Shown here in pieces: positions 17,943 to 26,076 of a stretch of DNA of 54,367 nt. The stretch lies in contig CALEVL010000321.1 of the NCBI GenBank assembly GCA_937924675.1, positions 1 through 54,367 of the forward strand, read 5' to 3'. Origin of the DNA: an uncultured Ignavibacteria bacterium (GTDB taxonomy: Bacteria > Bacteroidota > Ignavibacteria > Tepidaquicellales > Tepidaquicellaceae). Under the pieces are notes generated by a model that made no database searches, was not told the DNA's origin, and was given only the letters and a program-made list of their open reading frames with translations. Position numbers and translations under genes: made by a program. The stretch's first letter is position 1, and every line of letters starts with the position of its first letter.

Positions 17943-18434
17943 ATGAGTAGCGCAAAAGTCTTTGCTAATTTGCTTATTGCTATTGCTTTAGTTGCTGTCA
18001 CAGCAATTTCAACTTTCTCTTCCGGATGTTCATCAGGAACAGAAAAATCAAATGTAAGCTCAAAATCCAAGACAAGTTTGTTTGAAACAAAATGGTTGAT
18101 CAGGACACTTAACGGATCCAGGGTGTTGATTCCGGAAGGCGGCAAAGAAGTTTTCATCACATTTAAGAGTGACGGCGGTTCAAGCGGTATTTCCGGATGC
18201 AACAACTTTTCCGGGAAGGCAACGATATCGGGATCAGCTATGACATTCGGTCCAATAGCAGGAACGAGAATGATGTGTCCGAGCCAAATGGATACGGAAA
18301 GAGATTTTCTTGCAATGCTGGGCAAGTCGGCTACATTTAAGATAAGCGGTAATACACTTAGTATCATGGACGAAGCAAAGAGTGTGATAGCAACATTCGA
18401 TGGGTTCAAATCATCCGGCATTCTGGGCGAATAG
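17943..18434 (+). CDS. META-domain (HslJ-like) lipoprotein
   Basis: This 163-residue protein has a lipoprotein-type signal peptide (hydrophobic LLIAIALVAVTAIS, then SSGC as lipobox) and a META/HslJ domain. Family hallmarks seen are TKWLIRTLNGS, the GCNNFSGKATISGSAMTFGP segment, and the TRMMCPSQMDTERDFLAML motif. META domains occur in heat-shock-linked or envelope-stress lipoproteins, but no biochemical function is settled. The gene stands alone between mgtE (divergent) and tRNA-Pro. An antisense open frame over nearly the same bases has no protein-like features. Confidence 0.88.
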   Translation: MSSAKVFANLLIAIALVAVTAISTFSSGCSSGTEKSNVSSKSKTSLFETKWLIRTLNGSRVLIPEGGKEVFITFKSDGGSSGISGCNNFSGKATISGSAMTFGPIAGTRMMCPSQMDTERDFLAMLGKSATFKISGNTLSIMDEAKSVIATFDGFKSSGILGE

Positions 18435-18553
18435 GAATCAAGTTCATTGCTTAAGTTTGTAAGCTCATGGTTTTGAGGAGACAAATGAGTTGATAAAGAA
18501 AAATCAAACGAGTAATTTACCCCGGCGTTTTAACAGGCGCGGAGAATATGATA

Positions 18554-18627
18554 CGGGATGTAGATCAGTTGGTTAGATCGCACGTCTGGGGGGCGTGAGG
18601 CCGGCAGTTCGAGTCTGCCCATCCCGA
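18554..18627 (+). tRNA. tRNA-Pro (anticodon GGG)
   Basis: This is a complete cloverleaf of 74 nt without encoded CCA. The 7-bp acceptor is CGGGATG/CATCCCG with C1-G72, characteristic of bacterial tRNA-Pro. The D stem is GATC/GATC and the anticodon stem CACGT/GCGTG with loop CTGGGGG, giving anticodon GGG. The variable loop is AGGCC, the T stem GGCAG/CTGCC with loop TTCGAGT, and the discriminator base A. Confidence 0.97.
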
Positions 18628-18679
18628 CATATACCTTCCCCGAGACAACATCTTCACCAAGATAACGAATGAATATACT

Positions 18680-19399
18680 ATGGACACAGGTGCAATTACG
18701 ATCAATGATTTGCCAATCTCTGAAAGACCAAGGGAAAGGCTGATCAGCAAGGGACCTACTTCACTCTCCACTCCGGAACTTCTCTCACTTTTGCTCGGCT
18801 CAGGAACTAAGGGAGAATCTGTACTATCTTTATCCCACAGAATTCTGAAATCTTATGGTTCCCTTTTCAAGATACAGAATGCTTCACTTGAAGATCTGAA
18901 AAGAATAAGAGGCATGGGTGATGCAAAAGCTGCAAAGCTAAAGGCATGCATTGAGATCGCGAGAAGAATGATAATTGAAGAGAGAGTCTTTGAAGAATCT
19001 GAATCGATCAAGAGAAGAAACTCGGAAACAATTACTTCACCTGACAGGCTGTTTGAAATAATCAAATCAAATATCACACAATTCTCTAAAGAGCATTTCT
19101 TTGTGATTTCACTTGATACAAGAAACAATCTCATTGGAATTGATGAGATATCAGTAGGGACATTAACTGCAAGCCTTGTTCATCCGCGCGAAACATTCGA
19201 GTCAGCAATAAGAAGGCATGCAGCTAAGATAATCATATCGCACAATCATCCTTCTGGTGAAACAGATCCATCGGATGATGACATGAAAATTACCCGCAGA
19301 TTAGTTGAAGCAGGGAAAATCATGGGAATAGAAGTTCTTGATCACATCATAGTAACCAAGACAGGTTATCTCAGCTTCAAAGAACAGTTGCTGATTTAG
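18680..19399 (+). CDS. radC: RadC/UPF0758-family JAMM-domain protein
   Basis: The protein has 239 residues. The N-terminal helix-hairpin-helix part includes ISERPRERLISKGPTSLSTP and LEDLKRIRGMGDAKAAKLKA. The C-terminal JAMM metalloprotease-like domain has the full metal motif ISHNHPSGETDPSDDD. The radC name is historical; a repair role is not established for the family. The gene follows tRNA-Pro by 52 bp. The ATG at 18680 gives the usual N-terminus. Confidence 0.95.
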   Translation: MDTGAITINDLPISERPRERLISKGPTSLSTPELLSLLLGSGTKGESVLSLSHRILKSYGSLFKIQNASLEDLKRIRGMGDAKAAKLKACIEIARRMIIEERVFEESESIKRRNSETITSPDRLFEIIKSNITQFSKEHFFVISLDTRNNLIGIDEISVGTLTASLVHPRETFESAIRRHAAKIIISHNHPSGETDPSDDDMKITRRLVEAGKIMGIEVLDHIIVTKTGYLSFKEQLLI

Positions 19400-19447
19400 T
19401 TTGCAAGATCAATACTGTTTTGCAGCTGAAATACCGTGCTTTGTGTC

Positions 19448-19630
19448 TCAGAGCTCTTGTCCTGTTTGGTATTCTTCACCTTCATCATCAAACCGGAGCA
19501 TTGCCTGATAGAATCTTCCGTCAGGAGATATAACAACACCGCCTTCTGTTTCCCAACCCGTTTCAAAAAGCTCGGTTACTCGCTTTATCAGTTCAAGGTC
19601 AGTAGCACCGGAAACTATTGTGTATTCCAT
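19448..19630 (-). CDS. DUF1737-family small protein
   Basis: At 60 residues this matches the DUF1737 family in full: MEYTIVSGATDLELIKRV, then LFETGWETEGGVVISPDGRF, then FYQAMLRFDD. The fold is a small alpha/beta domain and its function is unknown; no signal peptide or membrane segment is present. It is convergent with radC (48 bp apart) and has no operon partner. The family's conserved GGV and FYQAM segments support it as a real gene despite its size. Confidence 0.85.
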   Translation of the reverse strand: MEYTIVSGATDLELIKRVTELFETGWETEGGVVISPDGRFYQAMLRFDDEGEEYQTGQEL

Positions 19631-19852
19631 GTTGAATAATTTGAGTTAAAGTTTACTAAGGTAAAGTGTTTAGATATTTTGAAAGCAATGCAAGTTAGTC
19701 AATATCTTTCAGAAATAAAACCTTGTATTTATCTTTGAGAATTCATGAATTTGCCAATGCACTTTCACTTAACTCAATGCGTTATCCTTGAATAAAGAAT
19801 TCAGGTAATCTATTTTCTTAATCAATTTTTTCAAATAAAAAACGAAGCAACG

Positions 19853-20092
19853 TTGACTGAAATAGACAGATTGCTGAAAAGAAGTGAAGTATTCGGATGG
19901 ATCTGGATAATGGGTATCGGTTCGGTAATTTCCATTATGTCTGCATTCAAAGCAGCACGAATGATGAAGGAAAGAGGTATTTCCGACAGAAAGAAACTCA
20001 CAGGACTTTTTGTTCTGGGGTTTGCCGGACTATTTATTTCGGTTGCTGCATTTGCAATCATAATCATTTACAGAAAGAGTAAAACTAACTGA
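19853..20092 (+). CDS. Small two-helix membrane protein coupled to the J-protein gene
   Basis: This 79-residue protein has two hydrophobic segments (about 14-32, WIWIMGIGSVISIMSAF, and 48-70, LFVLGFAGLFISVAAFAIII) separated by a basic loop (ERGISDRKKL). I do not recognise the family. The start is TTG at 19853. Its TGA overlaps the ATG of the following J-protein gene (TGATG), so translation is coupled, which supports it being a real gene and perhaps a membrane partner of that chaperone. No Shine-Dalgarno site is obvious. Confidence 0.65.
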   Translation: MTEIDRLLKRSEVFGWIWIMGIGSVISIMSAFKAARMMKERGISDRKKLTGLFVLGFAGLFISVAAFAIIIIYRKSKTN

Positions 20093-21039
20093 TGGAGTAT
20101 AAAGATTATTATAAGGTTCTTGGAGTCAGCAAGAACGCTACAAAGGATGAGATCAAAAAGGCATACAGAAAGCTTGCGGTAAAATATCACCCAGATAAAA
20201 ACAAGGGTAACAAGCAAGCTGAAGAGAAATTCAAGGAGATAAATGAGGCCAACGAAGTATTAAGCGATGAAGAGAAGAGAAAGAAGTATGACCAGTTTGG
20301 CGAGAACTGGCAATATTACGAGCAGACCGGTAATCGGGGCGGTTTTGACTGGTCACCATACTCCAATCAGGGTAGCGGGCAAACACAATATACTTTCACC
20401 GGAGGTGGAAGCGATTTTGGCGGATCAGGATTTTCAGATTTCTTTGAGACTCTCTTCGGGGGAGGAGGAGGTTTTGGCTCAAGCCAGACAAGAGGCAGGA
20501 GAAGGAGCAGTGGCAGGACATCACACTTGAGGGGCGAAGATCTCAGTGCAGAACTCAGCATTACGCTGGATGATGCATATCACGGCGCGGAAAAACTTTT
20601 CGACTTAAACGGACAATCAATAAAACTAAGGATAAAGCCAGGAATCAGTGACGGACAAGTTCTCAAACTTTCAGGCAAAGGTAATCCCGGACATGGCGGC
20701 GGAGGTGCCGGTGATCTGATGCTTAAGATCAATGTTCTAAGCGATCCGGCATTTGAGAGAAAGGGTAACGATCTTCATACCGTCATGAACGTAAGTCTTT
20801 ATACTGCAGTACTCGGAGGGAAATCACCGCTAAGAACATTTAAGGGAACGATCAATGTCTCTATTCCAAAAGAATCTCAAAACGGGAAAGTGATGCGGCT
20901 GCAGGGAATGGGCATGCCGGTTTACGGAAAGTCAAATCAGTTTGGAGATCTTTACGCAAAAATATCCACAGAGATTCCAACAGGATTGAGCGCTAAAGAA
21001 ACGGAACTCTTTCAGGAGCTTCAGAAGCTCAGGAAATGA
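20092..21039 (+). CDS. CbpA-type DnaJ co-chaperone without zinc finger
   Basis: The protein has 315 residues. The J domain (1-70) carries the HPD tripeptide at 33-35 needed to stimulate DnaK. A Gly/Phe-rich and Gly/Ser-rich linker (about 75-145) and two DnaJ C-terminal beta domains (about 150-310) follow. The CxxCxGxG zinc-finger repeats of classical DnaJ are absent, so it is a class II (CbpA-like) J protein. The linker includes repeated GGG and FGG units. Its start overlaps the stop of the small membrane-protein gene. dnaK and grpE are not adjacent. Confidence 0.93.
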   Translation: MEYKDYYKVLGVSKNATKDEIKKAYRKLAVKYHPDKNKGNKQAEEKFKEINEANEVLSDEEKRKKYDQFGENWQYYEQTGNRGGFDWSPYSNQGSGQTQYTFTGGGSDFGGSGFSDFFETLFGGGGGFGSSQTRGRRRSSGRTSHLRGEDLSAELSITLDDAYHGAEKLFDLNGQSIKLRIKPGISDGQVLKLSGKGNPGHGGGGAGDLMLKINVLSDPAFERKGNDLHTVMNVSLYTAVLGGKSPLRTFKGTINVSIPKESQNGKVMRLQGMGMPVYGKSNQFGDLYAKISTEIPTGLSAKETELFQELQKLRK

Positions 21040-21096
21040 ATCAGTAATCATGTCCAATTTGAAAGTTACATGCTAATTCTCCTCGCGTAAATTCTA

Positions 21097-22554
21097 ATGC
21101 TAAATACTTCCGTTATACTTACACTGAAAACTTTCACGGAAGACGAGCTAAGTTCATTCAATGAATTCCTCTTGTCGCCATTCTTCAACAAGAAGAAAAC
21201 CGTAACCCGACTTTTCAATCATATCAGAAAATTCTCTCCTGCATTTGACTCTGAGAAGCTTGACCGTAAGACCGTTTGGAAATCCATTTACAAGGGTAAG
21301 GAATTCAATTACGGTGTGATGAAGAATCTCATTTATGATCTCGGAAAACTTGTTGAAAGATATCTTCAGATAATCCGGTTCGAGAGGTCAGAGTTTGCAA
21401 GGATAGAAAACCTGACATGGGAGTATATAGATCGAAACTTAATTTCATTTACCGAAAAGCCCCTTAGACTGCTTGAAGAGTTAGCATCAAGAAATGGTAA
21501 GGATACCGATATGTTTGAAAGGCAGATGAATATTACCAGTATAAAAGAATACATAGCCTCGCAGTTGCGTGACCCTAAATATTTAAAGGGCAGTTATAAC
21601 TCTGAGTACATTGACAGACATACGCTATATTATATTTCCGCCGTTGCAGAGAGATATTATAACATACTCATGAAAAAGGAATTCGTAACCGGTAAGAAGG
21701 ATAATTCACAGCACTTGGAATTTATAAGTATGATGGAAGAGTATAGGCATCTTGATGAAAAGATCATAGGATTGCACATTTACAATCTCTTGATAACTAT
21801 TGAACCGGATGTTGAATCAAATTATTTTGAATGTAAGTCACATCTGTACTCTATGATTGATGTACTTAGTATCAGGTTCAGGAGTAAGATGCTTGTTGCC
21901 CTCATTAACTACAGCAACAGTATGGTACTAAAGGGCAGAACAGAGTTTAACAAAGAGTTGCTTGAGCTGATCAGGTTTATGATAGAAAAAAATGCCCTGA
22001 TAGAAAAACCCGAGGATTGGTTAAATCATTACCTATATGTAATTGCCGTCAGCAGCGCGTGCAATCAAAAGGATTTTGATTGGGCAGAGAGCTTCATAGA
22101 GAATTACAGGGATAAGGTTACGCCGGAATTCAGAGAGCAATATTATTATTATGCTCTTACCACTCTTAACATGAAGAGAAAGAATTTTGACACAGCTCTT
22201 GAGAATTTGTCTAAAATAAGACCGGCAAATATTATGGACAAAGTTACTGTCAAGAGATTTGAGCTAATGATATTTTATGAATCAGGTTACGGTGATCAGT
22301 TCTACTCATTTTTGGATTCATTCAACAGTTTCAAGAACAATGACCGTCATCTTTCTGAGCAAGCACGACAACTTATTACAAATTTCCTTTACTTCATTCG
22401 AAAGATCGGACAAATCAGGTTCAACATGATTGATGTTGCAACTGCTGACGCTGATATTAATTTCCTAAAAGAGGAGTTGATTAAATCAGACGTTATTAAC
22501 AAGTCGTGGCTTCTTGAGAAACTTTGCGAACTTGAATTTCCTGACAAAGAATAA
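21097..22554 (+). CDS. Large alpha-helical protein of unknown family
   Basis: This 485-residue protein has no signal peptide, no membrane segment and no catalytic motif I recognise. The N-terminus includes FTEDELSSFNEFLLSPFFN and KTVTRLFNHIRKFSPAF, a pattern I associate with uncharacterised proteins in Bacteroidota and Ignavibacteria genomes. The rest is strongly helical with many Tyr, Lys and Glu residues, compatible with a TPR-like solenoid (for example NYRDKVTPEFREQYYYYAL followed by a Lys/Arg-rich turn). It follows the J-protein gene by 57 bp on the same strand and could be co-transcribed. Function is unknown. Confidence 0.75.
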   Translation: MLNTSVILTLKTFTEDELSSFNEFLLSPFFNKKKTVTRLFNHIRKFSPAFDSEKLDRKTVWKSIYKGKEFNYGVMKNLIYDLGKLVERYLQIIRFERSEFARIENLTWEYIDRNLISFTEKPLRLLEELASRNGKDTDMFERQMNITSIKEYIASQLRDPKYLKGSYNSEYIDRHTLYYISAVAERYYNILMKKEFVTGKKDNSQHLEFISMMEEYRHLDEKIIGLHIYNLLITIEPDVESNYFECKSHLYSMIDVLSIRFRSKMLVALINYSNSMVLKGRTEFNKELLELIRFMIEKNALIEKPEDWLNHYLYVIAVSSACNQKDFDWAESFIENYRDKVTPEFREQYYYYALTTLNMKRKNFDTALENLSKIRPANIMDKVTVKRFELMIFYESGYGDQFYSFLDSFNSFKNNDRHLSEQARQLITNFLYFIRKIGQIRFNMIDVATADADINFLKEELIKSDVINKSWLLEKLCELEFPDKE

Positions 22555-23337
22555 AACTCTGCTGGAGATACTCAAGTTTAAAAATTGCTCTGTTTGCTGC
22601 GGGCATACTTAAAAGATTGTAACTTAATCAAGAAGAGCAGTAATGATATCTGCTGTTAAAGAGTCTGTTCCGTAAATCATCCAATCCTGAGTTTCATAGT
22701 CATAAAAAGTTTCCCGACTGATGCGGGAATGAATCTGTTATTTTAAATTTATACACTATGCTTGTCATTGCTAAACGGTGATGCAATAAGCAATATATCT
22801 ACCTCCGAAACACTTCACTTGTTTTAGCTCAACTCATATATGAAGTTGCAGCGGTCGATGTCAAAATATTTTGCTTCTAAAGTAGCATGTGAACATTTGA
22901 TGAAGCCCATAAATAGCAATGTCATTCAGCCATACTGTATGCTGAATTGCTACCCGCATATCAACATTTCCTCATGCAACGAGCATTCTTCAATACACTG
23001 TTGATGCAAACGTACAGCCGCTTATACCGCATCCCATGTTAGACTAGGTTTAGAACTTTTCCTCAACTTCTCTTCAAGTTTAAAATTTATTTCCTTTTCC
23101 ATGATGATTAATTCTTAAGTGAAATTGAGCGTCTAATTCAAATCAACCAATGCTCAAGATCCGATTCAAATTCTTTGCAGAAATCGTTTAAGTATTGATA
23201 TTAAGAGGCTGATTCACATTTCATTATGCAAGTTGCAAAAACAGTAAGGAGCCTCTAAACTCCTCAGAGACTCCTTTCTAGTAACTATGAATTTAAATCG
23301 ATCTTCAGTTCATAGAATTCTTAACCGGGAAGCAAAA
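22555..23337. other. Long gene-free stretch before the secreted-protein island
   Basis: These 783 bases show no coding sequence or RNA gene I can support. There is a small palindrome TTCCCG (22711-22716) with CGGGAA (22724-22729), and the terminator of the following minus-strand gene at 23234-23276. The segment marks the change from housekeeping genes to the large exported-protein genes. Confidence 0.6.
23234..23276 (-). terminator. Terminator of the LamG/P-domain protein gene
   Basis: Read on the minus strand, AAGGAG-x-CTCT (from 23276) pairs with AGAG-xx-CTCCTT (to 23246), followed by ACTGTTTTTGC with a T-run. Confidence 0.7.
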
Positions 23338-25764
23338 TTAGGGCGCTATCACACTTATGAAGGCAGTTGCATTGTTATCAGCTATTGAGTAATCCGTAGC
23401 ATCTACAAAATCATCCCCGTTCAGATCAGTATCTACATAACCTGTAATGAATGCAGTGGCATCATTGTCTATGAGTGCTAGATCAGATGCATCAACGGCA
23501 TCATCCTGATTGACATCACCTCCGTAAATTGCAAACCGTACCGGAGTATTATCAACCTGAATCTGATTGCCTCCAAATGCCTGCGCTGCTGAAGTATTGA
23601 AGCGATACTCTGTTTGGGAAGTGAATGGATCAAAATTAACGTAAGAGGAGCTCCATGTTTCAATAGAGTTTCTATGTCTCAATCTCAAATAATAATCCTC
23701 GCCGGGTGTTGCATTTGAGTAATGTACATCGATCAATCCGCTCAAAGGATTGTAAAATTTTACTAACTCAACCTGGCTATAAGGCGAAACACTTGACCTC
23801 AAAGCACATCTGATTGTATCTCTGATTGATTGATTTGTTGCAGGATTGTAGAAACCCTGTACAAGCACATTCGTATTCAAAACTCTTGGAAGTACAACTT
23901 TATTGTTTACAATGATTCCCCATGCATAGAGTCTTCCTGTATCTGATGCAACATTATCAAGGATATCCATTTTCCACAACCCCCGGCAAGTTCTGTTGCC
24001 AAATGTACTTATCGGACTTCCGGATGGCTTCACTTCCGGAGAGAGGCAAATGTATTTGAGATGTGCATTTGTGCTGTCAGCATACTCGTTGAATACGGTC
24101 ACAATATTTCCGCTTTCATTACTCAAAGCACGGTAAGACTGAAATATCAAAACGGAGCCGTCCGGTCCTGTTAGTGAAAACCTCAGGTTATCACCCATAG
24201 AATGATTGACGGCAACAAAAATATTCATATCACTTATATCTTCATCAAGAAAAATTTCCATGGAGTCAGTTGTCATAGAACCGGATGTTCCTGTTTCGGG
24301 AATTCTTCTGTCTGTAGGTTTTATGAAGAATCCCTTTTGGAAATTCAGGTAGTCTGCTCTCAGCATTGGCGACACCGGTTTATACATATTGCCGCCGGCA
24401 TGAGCAAAGCCTGCATCATTCCTGAAGCGCAGTCTTTGTGAGATATCGGCATTGCTCACAGTGTAACCGTCAAGATTCAAGCATAGGGTTGGAACTGATA
24501 CACTATCGTTTGATTGTTCAATAGAACTGTACATTGATGAGCAGATCTCGTAAAGAGATTTCGCCTTGTGTGTTATTCTTACTTCGTCAATGAAGCCGTT
24601 GAACTTGTTAACTGCATTGGTAACACCACCAATGTATAACGAATCTGAAGTGCTTGTTATCAAACCTCTTAAAGCAGTTCCTGTGTCTCTAAGCTTACCG
24701 TTAATAACGAATTTATAGTCTCCGTCAGAAGCCCTGTAAGTGAATGCAACGTGAGTCCACTTATTAATAGGTATTGTATCAGCACTTGAGATCACCAAAC
24801 CTGAATTTATTTGGGCATACAGTTTACGATTGAAGATTGCTAATCTGTAGCTATTTGATGTTCCAATCGGAGTTGACTTAAAAATGATTGGTTGTTCTGA
24901 TGTTGTTCTTGGATAGATCCAAGCTTCCATCGTGATCTCATTTACAGGATTTGTAATCGATGAAGATTCCATTGCAGTATAGTCACCAGCTCCATCAAAC
25001 TCCAAACAATCATTATGGATTATTGTTGTGGAGGGTCTGTAACTGAGATCATAAGCACTGACACCGTAATTGTATGCATCATTTCCATTCCCTGACCAGT
25101 CAACAAGAGAGAATAGAGTTCCCTGCGCATCCCTGTCCTGAAATGTAAGTGACATTACAAGTGAAGAATACTTTCCCGAACTTACCCCCAGAGTACTTCT
25201 ATAGTATTTCTCAATTTCGTTTGTGGTCAGATCTTTGTTCCAGATACGAATCTCATCCATCAGTCCGTTAAAATTGTTTGTGATACCTCTGCCAATTAGC
25301 AGTGAATCGGTATTATTTACAGGTGATACTGCAACAATTGCCGAAGTATCGAACTTGCTATCCAAATAGATACTGTATTTGTTTGCGGCATCATCAAACA
25401 CAGCACAAACATGTGTCCACTTGTTTGCCAGCAAGGCAGTCTTTCCTAGCAACCTGACTGAGCCATTCACGCGAATGGCAGGTTTCCCACTTGTCAACAC
25501 CATTCCGTAGCCGCTTGCACTAATACCCTGAACCTTTTGCAATATTACTTGCGGGGTGGCAGATGTGACATCTGTCGGGCATAACCATGCTTCGATTGTA
25601 AAAGAAGAACCAATGTTAATTTCAGGTGAATTTGGTACCGAGAAAAAATCTGATTGAGAAGCATTGAACTGTGCCGCATGATTCCAAAACATTTGTGCAA
25701 AAGACTGTCCCGAGAAAATCACAAGGAACAGGAATAACAAGATTGCATAATGAGTTTTATTCAT
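23338..25764 (-). CDS. Secreted LamG/P-domain protein with HRNSIETWS-dockerin C-terminal module
   Basis: This 808-residue protein has a signal peptide (1-23, ending SGQSFAQ). Two LamG/concanavalin-like domains follow (about 33-195 and 250-410; each has SIxLDSK- or INGKL-type strands and an FNGLMDEIRIW or FNGFIDEVRIT signature). A proprotein-convertase P-like domain covers about 475-625 and ends LYAWGIIVNN. The beta part of the shared C-terminal module has LRHRNSIETWSSSY, and two dockerin-like loops, GDVNQDDAVDASD and TDLNGDDFVDATD, end at the final Pro. It is probably a surface carbohydrate- or protein-binding factor; no catalytic site is visible. A terminator lies downstream. Confidence 0.88.
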   Translation of the reverse strand: MNKTHYAILLFLFLVIFSGQSFAQMFWNHAAQFNASQSDFFSVPNSPEINIGSSFTIEAWLCPTDVTSATPQVILQKVQGISASGYGMVLTSGKPAIRVNGSVRLLGKTALLANKWTHVCAVFDDAANKYSIYLDSKFDTSAIVAVSPVNNTDSLLIGRGITNNFNGLMDEIRIWNKDLTTNEIEKYYRSTLGVSSGKYSSLVMSLTFQDRDAQGTLFSLVDWSGNGNDAYNYGVSAYDLSYRPSTTIIHNDCLEFDGAGDYTAMESSSITNPVNEITMEAWIYPRTTSEQPIIFKSTPIGTSNSYRLAIFNRKLYAQINSGLVISSADTIPINKWTHVAFTYRASDGDYKFVINGKLRDTGTALRGLITSTSDSLYIGGVTNAVNKFNGFIDEVRITHKAKSLYEICSSMYSSIEQSNDSVSVPTLCLNLDGYTVSNADISQRLRFRNDAGFAHAGGNMYKPVSPMLRADYLNFQKGFFIKPTDRRIPETGTSGSMTTDSMEIFLDEDISDMNIFVAVNHSMGDNLRFSLTGPDGSVLIFQSYRALSNESGNIVTVFNEYADSTNAHLKYICLSPEVKPSGSPISTFGNRTCRGLWKMDILDNVASDTGRLYAWGIIVNNKVVLPRVLNTNVLVQGFYNPATNQSIRDTIRCALRSSVSPYSQVELVKFYNPLSGLIDVHYSNATPGEDYYLRLRHRNSIETWSSSYVNFDPFTSQTEYRFNTSAAQAFGGNQIQVDNTPVRFAIYGGDVNQDDAVDASDLALIDNDATAFITGYVDTDLNGDDFVDATDYSIADNNATAFISVIAP

Positions 25765-26076
25765 TTTATTTTTTTATTTTGAGCGCCAATATATGCAAAG
25801 GAGACAGAAGATTTAATCCGCAAAGAAAGTCATTTTAAGCATCCTAAGATTTTCTACATTCGTTAGATTGACATCTCACAAATTGTTAATGTACAATTGT
25901 AAATATGCAGGGAGTGAATGAACGACTAAATTGTAAGGATTACATTCATTACCGGCTTAGAAATAAATTCAATATTTGGTTTAACTAAAGTATAAACCAT
26001 AAGGAGTCTCTCTTAAATTGAGAGACTCCAAATATAAACACATCACATCTATTCTTGAATCTGATCTTAGATATTA
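25765..26076. other. Intergenic region with an M1-gene terminator and a small palindrome
   Basis: There is no gene here. AATTGT (25881-25886) and ACAATT (25893-25898) form a 6-bp inverted repeat that could be an operator for the LamG-protein gene, but support is weak. The terminator of the downstream M1 gene copy is at 26003-26029. Confidence 0.45.
26003..26029 (-). terminator. Terminator of the distal M1 peptidase gene
   Basis: GGAGTCTCTC (26003-26012) pairs perfectly with GAGAGACTCC (26020-26029) around a 7-nt loop. On the minus strand it is followed by TTATGGTTTATAC, a moderate T-tract. Confidence 0.75.

Noticed and set aside
17936..18484. Minus-strand open frame of 182 codons over the META lipoprotein
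   Set aside because: The plus-strand gene has a lipobox and META motifs, whereas the antisense translation has none; it is a shadow.
22555..23337. Hidden gene or RNA in the 783-bp gap
   Set aside because: All six frames are broken by stops, and I found only one small palindrome and the downstream terminator.
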